NCBI GenBank assembly: GCA_017591395.1
Contig: WEDG01004522.1
Location: forward strand, 1-64,000
Direction of reading: 5' to 3'
DNA from: Schistocephalus solidus
Lineage: Eukaryota > Platyhelminthes > Cestoda > Diphyllobothriidea > Diphyllobothriidae
DNA: 64,000 nucleotides
Part shown: positions 57,278 to 64,000 of the stretch, in pieces
Layout of the letters: each line of letters opens with the position of its first letter
Position numbering within the stretch: position 1 is the stretch's first letter
Notes under the pieces: generated by a model
The model's database searches: none
What the model was told of the DNA's origin: nothing
Seen by the model: the letters and a program-made list of their open reading frames with translations, nothing else
Translations under genes and position numbers: made by a program

Positions 57278-57942
57278 CTGCCGGCTACACTTTCTTCTGG
57301 AGCGGCCGGCCAAAGGCAGAGCGACGCGACGCTAGTGTTGCATTTGCCATCCGTAACGACATCGTGGGACGTCTGCCCTGTCTGCCGCAGGGTATCAATG
57401 ATCGCCTGATGAGCCTCCGCCTGCCTCTTCGGGGAGACCAGTTCGCCACCATCATCAGCGCCTACGCTCCCCCAATGACGAGCTCTGATGCGGCGAAGGA
57501 CCAATTCTACGAGGACCTGCACGCCTTGCTGGCGACTGTGCCGAAAGAGGGACAAGTTAATTGTCCTTGGTGACTTCAATGCCCGCGTCGGGACGGACCA
57601 CGCTGCCTGGCAGGGAGTGCTGGGTCCCCACGGTCTCGGTAGCTGTAACGATAACGGCCTCCTTCTTCTGCGCACGTGTGCAGAACACCGTCTCCTGCTG
57701 TCCAACACCTTCTTCCGCCTTCCGACGCGGGAGAAGGCCACGTGGATGCACCCTCGGTCGCGGCGCTGGCATCTGCTGGACTATGTTCTCGTCCGGAGGT
57801 GAAATCGACAGGACGTGCTGGTAACCAAGGCGATCCGCGATGCCGATGGTTGGACAGATCACCGCCTCGTCATCTCCCAGATGAGGCTCCGACTGCAATC
57901 CCCGACGAAGGCCCCAAGGTAAGAGGCCGCCATGTAAGTTAA
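57278..57942 (+). pseudogene. Endonuclease of LINE copy 6 (5'-truncated, frameshifted)
   Basis: Text begins at [18 protein letters not shown]. It keeps [22 protein letters not shown] and, after a 1-nt change at about 57545, [20 protein letters not shown]. It then reads [20 protein letters not shown] followed by TGA and, beyond it, DGWTDHRLVISQ. Asn and Glu catalytic blocks are missing with the N-terminus, so no nicking is expected. Confidence 0.82.
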
Positions 57943-57960
57943 ATACTCTTTTTATTAAAT

Positions 57961-58833
57961 TTGCCTGCTCACTGTTTTGATTTCAGCAACCAAATAACCG
58001 AGAAACTGGAGGACCAGCATGCTCCAGATGATAACGCTACCGTGGAGACACGATGGTGTCAACTGCGAAATGTCATCCAGTCCACCACCCTCGATGTACT
58101 CGGACGCGCACACCGTCGACACCAGGACTGGTTTGACGACAATGACGCCGACATCAGAAACTTACTCGCGGAGAAGAATAGACTACACAAAGCCTACATG
58201 GACCTTCGGACTGACGCCATCAAAGCAGCCTTTTTCAGATGCCAACGCCTTGTACGACAACGGCTGCGGGAGATGCAGGATGCCTGGATGATCCGCGCGC
58301 GAATTGGCCTGGTTGGACATCTTCGTACGCAATGCACCAACAATCCGACAATTCCAATTTCTACGTCAAATTCTGCCAACCCTCCTTCTGACTCCCCCAC
58401 TCTCACTCCTGGCATCAATTCCATTACTCCCACCATCATAGAGACCACATTCATCTACTCATCGCCTGTTACCCCCACCACCGCAACCACCACCGCCTTC
58501 GCCTTCAATACCACCACCACCATCAGCGATGGGGAATCTCTCCTAAGCTGTACTCAATGCGACCGCACATTCACCTCACGCATCGGCCTGGTCGGTCACT
58601 TGCGAATACATCGTACAGAGACCGGTGAGCCAGTGTCTGGAACACCATCACACAGCAGAGATCGTCGCCTCCACTGCCCTCACTGTCCTCGCGCCTTCAC
58701 TCATCGCATGGGCCTATTCGGTCACATGCGCATCCATGACAGCGGCATACACCACAATGCCGACAACACCGATACACCATGCACACCCTCCGCTCCTGCC
58801 GTTCTTAGCGCCCATGAAACCCCACTACCATGA
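57961..58833 (+). CDS. RT-linker fused in frame to zinc fingers 1-3 (LINE copy 6)
   Basis: A 290-codon open frame. Residues 1-110 are the linker between endonuclease and RT (QITEKLEDQHAPDDNATVETR; FDDNDADIRNLLAEKN). At MQDAWMIR the text passes without frame change into RARIGLVGHLRTQC, the second half of finger 1, whose Cys pair is lost. The Thr/Pro/Ser-rich spacer and fingers 2 (CTQCDRTFTSRIGLVGHLRIH) and 3 (CPHCPRAFTHRMGLFGHMRIH) follow. The frame ends at ETPLP through a 1-nt deletion. About 2 kb of RT is missing; TCCG occurs on both sides of the deletion. A product would be an RT-free finger protein; expression is not shown. Confidence 0.75.
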   Translation: MPAHCFDFSNQITEKLEDQHAPDDNATVETRWCQLRNVIQSTTLDVLGRAHRRHQDWFDDNDADIRNLLAEKNRLHKAYMDLRTDAIKAAFFRCQRLVRQRLREMQDAWMIRARIGLVGHLRTQCTNNPTIPISTSNSANPPSDSPTLTPGINSITPTIIETTFIYSSPVTPTTATTTAFAFNTTTTISDGESLLSCTQCDRTFTSRIGLVGHLRIHRTETGEPVSGTPSHSRDRRLHCPHCPRAFTHRMGLFGHMRIHDSGIHHNADNTDTPCTPSAPAVLSAHETPLP

Positions 58834-59069
58834 ATGATATCCCTCCAGCCTCTACCGATTTCTCCTGCCCACACTGCGCCCGCAACTTCAACTCACGCAT
58901 CGGCCTGGTCGGTCACCTGCGAATCCATCGCACGGAGGCTGGTGAACCAGTGCCTGGGGCTCCGACATACAGTCGACGCGCTCGCCTTCACTGCCCTCAC
59001 TGCTACCGCACATTTACACACCGTATGGGCCTATTAGGACACATGCGCCTCCACGACAACCTCCGGTAA
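58830..59069 (+). CDS. Zinc fingers 4-5 of LINE copy 6
   Basis: An 79-codon frame starting at an in-frame ATG (MNDIPPASTDFS) with two complete fingers, CPHCARNFNSRIGLVGHLRIH and CPHCYRTFTHRMGLLGHMRLH, and ending DNLR-stop. It overlaps the end of the preceding frame by 4 nt (ATGA), after a 1-nt loss. All C and H ligands are kept. Confidence 0.75.
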   Translation: MNDIPPASTDFSCPHCARNFNSRIGLVGHLRIHRTEAGEPVPGAPTYSRRARLHCPHCYRTFTHRMGLLGHMRLHDNLR

Positions 59070-59159
59070 ACCACCGGAGGCTAAGCTACATCAGCGCACA
59101 CTACCTACACCAATGCATCGACAACACCCTCACAATCACCATTTACCAGAGTATATCAC

Positions 59160-60625
59160 GGTTTCCTAGAAACCGTGGCTGGGAAGAAATCTGTCAATCT
59201 GACGCTTCCACCAGACCACGCCGTCGGCTCAGTGTATGTGCTGTGTGTGTCGAGTGGCTGACCAGTGGACTGGGAGTCAGACGGCCATGGCTGCTCCATA
59301 TCCCCTGAGTTTGTGAATCCTGGTGTGTGCGTTATGAGGGCCAGGTCGTGCTGTGGCGCGCGAAGACGGGTACGCCGATCCATCAGCCCATACGCCCACT
59401 CCCACATCAGGTAACTGACCGGCTCGGACAGTGGTCTGATTGTGGGGGGTGGGGGCGAGAGTAAGGTCGAGAGCTCAGCGTATTTACCTCACTATAAACA
59501 ATCTGACGCGCTTGAAACTATCACGGTGCGCTAAAAGCCGTGGCTTGGAAGATTGCCAACTGACGGGATAACTCGGACCGCGTGGTCAGCCCAATGTGTG
59601 TTTTGTGTGGAGTGGCTGACTGGCGGACTGAGAGTCAGGCTACAATGGCTCCTTCTTAATGTGGCCTTTATGGCACTTCTACTCCGTGGGATCCGAGCCA
59701 GGTGTAATGGTACGCCCAGGGCGGCTCCGGCCGCGCCAGCCACCTGCGCCCTCTCCCATCTCCGGTCTTCTTGCCTGTGTCGTGAGACCGGGCTCAGATG
59801 GGGGAGGAGAAGAGATTGCGGTAACGTTGAGTGCCGCGGTTGGAAGGTTGCCAACTGGCAATTATACTCAGACCTCGCAGTTAGTCTAATGTGTGTTGTG
59901 TGGAGTGGCTAACTGGTGGTCTGAGAGTCAGGCTGCGATGGCTTCTTCTTAACGTGACCTCTGGCTATCTCACACATGTGAGATGTATGCCGTTCAACCC
60001 CCTGTTGTGTGAAATCCTGGTGCTTGTGTTTGGGGGGCCAGGTCATGTACGTAGTACACGTAGACGTGGTCACCAACAGCTGCGCCCGCTTCCGCATCAG
60101 ACAACTGACCGGCTCGGACAGTGGTCTGATTGTGGGGGTTGGGGAGAGAGTGAGGTCGACAGCTCAGCGTACTTTTTCCTCACTATAAACAATCTGACGC
60201 GCTTGAAACTATCACGGTGCGCTAAAAGCCGTGGCTTGGAAGGTTGCCAACTGACGGGATAACTCGGACCGCGTGGTCAGCCCAATGTGTGTTTTGTGTG
60301 GAGTGGCTGACTGGCGGACTGAGAGTCAGGTTGTAATGGCTCCTTCTTAATGTGGCCTTTATGGCACTCCCACTCCGTGGGATCCGAGCCAGGTGTGGTG
60401 GCACACCCAGTGGCGGCTCCGGCCGCGCCAGCCACTCTCCCATCTCCGGTCTTCTTGACTCTGTCTTGACACCGGGCTCAGGTGGGGGAGGAGGAGAGAG
60501 TGCGGTAGCTGCAGCGCAAGGCTACTATCACTTTAAACTAATTCCCGCGCAAGTCACCGTCCCTGCACCACCCTTCCATGGAGCATACGGTGGACATCGT
60601 CGGACTACGACGGTCGAACTGTCGG
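59160..60625 (+). repeat. Four-module tail of LINE copy 6
   Basis: Module A begins with TATCACGGTTTCCTAGAAACCGTGG (59154). B-type modules begin with CACGGTGCGCTAAAAGCCGTGG (59524 and 60213) and GTAACGTTGAGTGCCGCGG (59820). All share CTTGGAAG-TTGCCAACTG and GAGAGTCAGGCT. The end reads ACTACGACGGTCGAACTGTC at 60606-60625. Confidence 0.82.
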
Positions 60626-61240
60626 GGAGTCGATATGTCGGGATACAAGGTCCGACAGGGAATTTCATTGCATTGGTGGCCTCCTCTTTGGCCACCTTAA
60701 ACAGGTAAATAGAAACCGGCTGATGAAACTTCGCGTGTATCCGCTCCATAGTGACTTGTCTCCAATTCGCTTCAATGCGTCTCTGCCGTTTAAGAGGGAT
60801 CTCTGCCACAGATGTGCACATACGCCACTGGAGGATAGCTATGCTAGGTTTGAACTGGTCATATTTTAGGCATCTGGTACACTGCAGCATACAATGAGCT
60901 GTAGGGTCTGCACGTGAAGAAGATACGAAGGAAAGGATTTTGCTGTTTCTACGCATCCTCCCTCTATGAATTGAACCACAGTACAAGCGTGTGCAAGCGG
61001 CGACGACGAACTCGTTGGTTACATATCGACGCCGAAACGCAGCTTCGTACCGGTCGAAGGTGATCTGTTCTATCCCTTGTTCAACCAATACTACAATCAG
61101 GCTTGAGCCTGGGGAACCCATTTTTTCGCTGGCGGAATGCAAAAGTTTCATTACATGTGAATTTATAAGCGGTCCTCGCTTTTCTTCGTACTTCATTTCA
61201 AGCCATCTGCACGGAACCTCGCGAGTGAAGTCCGATTAAA
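60528..61240 (-). CDS. Orphan ORF, function unknown
   Basis: The frame is open from after a TAA at about 61243 down to 60528, with the first Met at 61196 (222 codons). I do not recognise it. It is rich in charged and aromatic residues (MKYEEKRGPLINSH; YEAAFRRRYVTNEFVV; GSIHRGRMRRNSK; ANWRQVTMERIHAKFHQP), has no signal peptide and no obvious membrane segment. Two CxxC-like Cys (MLQCTRCLKY) are near the middle. Its last ~33 codons lie inside the LINE copy 6 tail, so the original C-terminus was presumably cut by that insertion. It may be an exon of a host gene, a fragment of an unknown element or chance; nothing else is known. Confidence 0.35.
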
Positions 61241-61638
61241 GAAATGTGCGTAATGAGGTCAGATTTAAGGGTTTGGCTCGGACGTTGTACTAGGGGTTAA
61301 TGAGCCCGTCGGAATAAAGCTGAATTTTTGGGTTATCCATTTTGTTAGATTGTACGTAGAACTGCGTCTCGTGTCGACGATATGTTGAAAACGAAAGCCA
61401 GGTTTATAAAGTTTGAGAAGATCATGGAATCTTGCCATAATTGTTCAGATGAACCCTTTCTGTCATCATTCTGTGATTAAACAGTTACTTGCTAACGCCA
61501 AAATCAATTTTCGACTGCAAAATACATGTGAATTCTGATAATAATGTAGACGCCGTTCACATTTAGCCAGTTTTTCAAAGCATGGCGAATCAGGTGCGTT
61601 GCATGCAATATTGTCATACCGACATCATGCTTGTATAA
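61241..61638. other. No gene recognised
   Basis: AT-rich spacer between the orphan ORF and the short LINE-tail elements. Confidence 0.5.
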
Positions 61639-62052
61639 ACCTGTGTGTCCCCTAAACGGATCACGTGGTAGATTCGCTGAACCAACTGGAGGGGACAAAA
61701 TCAGGGTGTGGCAGGCGTTATTTGGGATGGGGTCACATAACAAATGTCGAACATGGGGGGCGTGCCAAACATGGGCACGCGTAGGTGCAGGCTCATGCTG
61801 GACCCCACCACTTTTGCCATTTATGGCTCTCCCACTCTGTGGGATAAGATTCACCTGCACATGACCCACCTCCTATCTTCTTGAATTTTTCTTGACAACG
61901 GACACCGGCGGGTAAGGAAAGAGGGAATGTAGTAGATGCAGGGCAAGTCTACTATCACTTAAAACTAATTAACGCGCAAGTCACCGACCCTGCACCACCC
62001 TGCTGTGGAGCATACGGTAGAAATTGTCGAAATCAGTTGTCGAACTGTCGTG
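61639..62052 (+). mobile_element. Short LINE-tail element (SINE-like), copy 2
   Basis: Starts CCTGTGTGTCCCCTAAACGG, CACGTGGTAG; ends with LINE-tail sequence (CTTCTTGAATTT, CTACTATCACTTAAAACTAAT, TGTGGAGCATACGGTAGA, GTCGAACTGTC). About 414 bp. Confidence 0.65.
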
Positions 62053-62256
62053 TGGGTGTGTTTGCCCTCGTCCTCTCTCATCTCCGGTCTTCTTGACACT
62101 GTCTTGACACCGGGTCTAGGTAGGGAAGTGGAAAAGAGAGTGAGGTATCTGCAGTGTAAGTCTATTCTCACTATAATCTAGCGCAAATCACTGTCCCTGC
62201 ACCATGATGTTGTGGAGCATACAGTGAACATCGTCGGATTACGACAGTCGAGCTGA
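62053..62256 (+). repeat. LINE-tail fragment without the SINE-like head
   Basis: Contains CTCATCTCCGGTCTTCTTGAC, CTTGACACCGGG and GTGGAGCATACAGTGAACATC, i.e. only the distal tail. Confidence 0.65.
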
Positions 62257-62650
62257 CGTGTGTGCCCCTAAACGGGCTGCATGAAGATGCGCTGGACAAT
62301 CACGGGAACCAAATTAATGTAAGTCAGGCGTTATTAAAGATGCGGTCGCATAAAAAATACCGAACATGGGATGCGCGTGCCCAACATGGATACGCGTCGG
62401 TGCAGGTTCATGCCGTACCCTGCTCTTCCACTCAGTGGTAGATGCCTTATCTGCGCCCGACCCCACCTACGGTCTTCTTGAATTTATCTTGACACCGGGG
62501 ACAGGCAGGTAAAGGGAGAGAGTGTGCGGTAGATGCAGTACAAGTCAACTATAACTTAAAACTAACTCATGCATAAGTCAACGTCCCTTCACCACCCTTC
62601 TGTGGAATATACAGTGGAACTCGCTGGATTACGATGATCGAACTCATCGG
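62257..62650 (+). mobile_element. Short LINE-tail element (SINE-like), copy 3
   Basis: Starts CGTGTGTGCCCCTAAACGGG and has the same internal text as copy 2 (GGCGTTATT, CGAACATGGG, GCGTGCCCAACATGG-type). Ends CTCGCTGGATTACGATGATCGAACTCATC. Confidence 0.63.
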
Positions 62651-62870
62651 AACCTCTGATCGGAAATCGCAGAAGACAATCTATCAAAACTAGTTGAAGC
62701 TTCTTTCTAACAAAGTGAATTTCAGCTTTTGTTGTCCTCGAAATAAAAGTACTGTGGTCATTCAGTTGAGTGAGTATTCCCACTATTGCTCTGGTATCTT
62801 CGAATTCATGCATTGAGGTGAGTGCTCACCTTCCGGGTGTATGTATAAGTACGAAGACTGGTCGATCGCC

Positions 62871-63056
62871 GGAACCATTTCCTTATTCATTTGAGCTCAG
62901 TCGCCGCTTATATGCCCTTGATGTAGGGCAACGTATCCCATACTACACGTGTTGTTTCGGATTGGCTCCTCCTTGGACAAACACGTAGGCATTGGCTTAT
63001 TAATGCTACCGAACAGTCGTTCCGCCTAAAACTCAAATGAATAAGGAAATGGTTCC
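62871..63056. repeat. Foldback (MITE-like) element with perfect 25-bp arms
   Basis: 62871-62895 (GGAACCATTTCC...) is the exact reverse complement of 63032-63056; 136 bp lie between. No coding sequence inside. Confidence 0.85.
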
Positions 63057-63216
63057 GGTCATAGCCCAGCCTCCTTCCTCTATACTTACTTCCGTTTTCA
63101 TCATATGGCACTTAAAACGGCACACTGGGTAGAAATATTTTTGTCTTCTCAGCTTCTCCTTCTTCTCCCCGCAGTCTTCTTAATCCTTTAGAAGACATTA
63201 AAATTTTTCAGAAATG

Positions 63217-63803
63217 AACAAGGCAAAGTTGAATAAATACGCGGTATTTATTGACGTCATGCAATTTCGTAACCTCAATATCGTGACCCAAGTGTTCAAT
63301 TACGAAGCACCTAGTGGATACTGGCTATACGGTGGACCCACTGACTGCATTTAAGCTCGCACTTCGGGCGACTACTGGACGTCTCCTGCGCTTTGCAGAG
63401 GCCGCTGCAATACGGAGAAGAAAACCAGAACTCTGTAAGCAGCTGGATCATGTGATCAACCTCGCACTGCCGTTATAACGATCACTAATTATGCCCCCTG
63501 CTGTCTCCCTCATTCCTCTCCCGGCATGACTAACTGCTGTCACACTTGACATGTTCTCACTGCAATCTGAACTGGCTTGCTTAGTTGAATCCCCCCCTCC
63601 CCCTTCACCATGCGCACCCACATATCAGATCAACATTTCACTGCTTTGTCTACCAATAACGTTTCATCTTTTTAGGTCTACGTTTAATTGGTCAGTTTAC
63701 TTCGTCTTTTTACTAGGCAATGAACGTACGCAGTTGAATAAGAGGTCATGAAATTGAATGACGTCAATAAATTCTGCGTATTTCTTCACCTTTGCCTTAT
63801 TCA
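63217..63803 (+). mobile_element. Small Penelope-like unit with inverted terminal repeats
   Basis: The ends (63217-63275 and 63742-63803) are about 60-bp imperfect inverted repeats sharing AAGGCAAAG, AAATACGC, ATTTATTGACGTCAT and CAATTTC. Inside, 63336-63477 reads TAFKLALRATTGRLLRFAEAAA, then IRRRKPELCKQLDHVINLALPL and a stop, similar in style to the last part of a PLE GIY-YIG nuclease. No RT is present. Classing it with PLEs rests on the end structure and this block together. Confidence 0.5.
63336..63477 (+). pseudogene. C-terminal fragment of a GIY-YIG-type nuclease (possible third Penelope family)
   Basis: A 47-codon piece ending in INLALPL-stop with RFAEAAAIRRRKPELC, the 'EAxxIRxxKPxLC' pattern seen at the end of GIY-YIG regions in flatworm retroelements, from memory. 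The GIY-YIG core itself is absent. Confidence 0.45.
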
Positions 63804-64000
63804 AATTTATTCCGGGAAAAAAGTGTTTCATTTTTCAGATAGTCAATCTTGTATAATACGACTGTTGACCCCTTATTGTCAGTATTCAGTCTCCGAAAGA
63901 CGTTTCATTCTGCATTAGAATGGCCATGGGGACCGTGCAGCCAAGAATTTATATGCTGCGTCTGGTCGGATTACGAGATACCTGTGTGGATTGATTTGAC

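Larger units (their letters stand above)
57278..60625 (+). mobile_element. Zinc-finger LINE copy 6, RT deleted, tail multiplied
   Basis: Plus strand: endonuclease lacking its N-terminus (from about 57278), RT linker (57961-58290), then a direct jump to finger 1 (58291), fingers to 59069, and a tail with four modules (59160, 59521, 59826, 60210) ending at about 60625. The other copies have one or two tail modules. Confidence 0.87.

Overview
The window looks like a piece of a flatworm nuclear genome, most likely a pseudophyllidean/diphyllobothriidean tapeworm. The reasons are indirect: intron-rich-genome gene density, long AT-rich non-coding stretches, Penelope-like elements (PLEs) carrying hammerhead ribozymes, a CsRn1-type Ty3/gypsy element with a CHCC gag finger (a family first described from a fluke), CR1-like LINEs, and many copies of an endonuclease/reverse-transcriptase LINE whose C-terminus carries C2H2 fingers, a type I recall from tapeworm and fluke protein sets. 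I see no confident host gene, rRNA or functional tRNA.

Layout. 1-2867 is a tandem satellite with a ~367 bp monomer. 2868-17470 is a dense repeat nest: an internally deleted LINE (minus), a 5'-truncated LINE with RT, zinc fingers and tail (minus), two PLE family A fragments head to head, a PLE family B fragment, and a third LINE copy (minus) with a 5' inversion that was later split by a Ty3/gypsy element (12312-16973, 4-bp target duplication). 17497-24520 is a CR1-like LINE (minus) split twice: by a (TA)n-flanked composite (hammerhead repeat, PLE family B endonuclease, tRNA-like tandem array) and by a PLE family A copy with inverted terminal pLTRs. 26105-36345 is a head-to-head pair of zinc-finger LINEs whose 5' regions are related, separated by degenerate CCCTAA-like repeats. 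36346-57277 is mostly unique AT-rich sequence with few ORFs above 100 codons; it holds a short LINE-tail element, two hammerhead-bearing repeats and a PLE family B fragment. 57278-60625 is an RT-deleted zinc-finger LINE with a multiplied tail, followed by an orphan ORF, three short LINE-tail elements, a foldback element and a small PLE-like unit with inverted ends.

The zinc-finger LINE is the dominant actor. Joining its copies gives the order 5'UTR, AP endonuclease, reverse transcriptase, five C2H2 fingers and a modular 3' tail ending in a GTCGAACTGTC-like motif. Short elements at 40165, 61639 and 62257 share the end of that tail and may be parasites of its machinery. The PLEs supply a second RT system (RT plus GIY-YIG nuclease) whose repeats carry a TATA box, an X-box-like palindrome and hammerhead ribozymes. 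Nearly every coding copy is broken, so the window reads as a graveyard with layered insertions whose relative order can be worked out. All family calls come from reading motifs by eye, without any database search.
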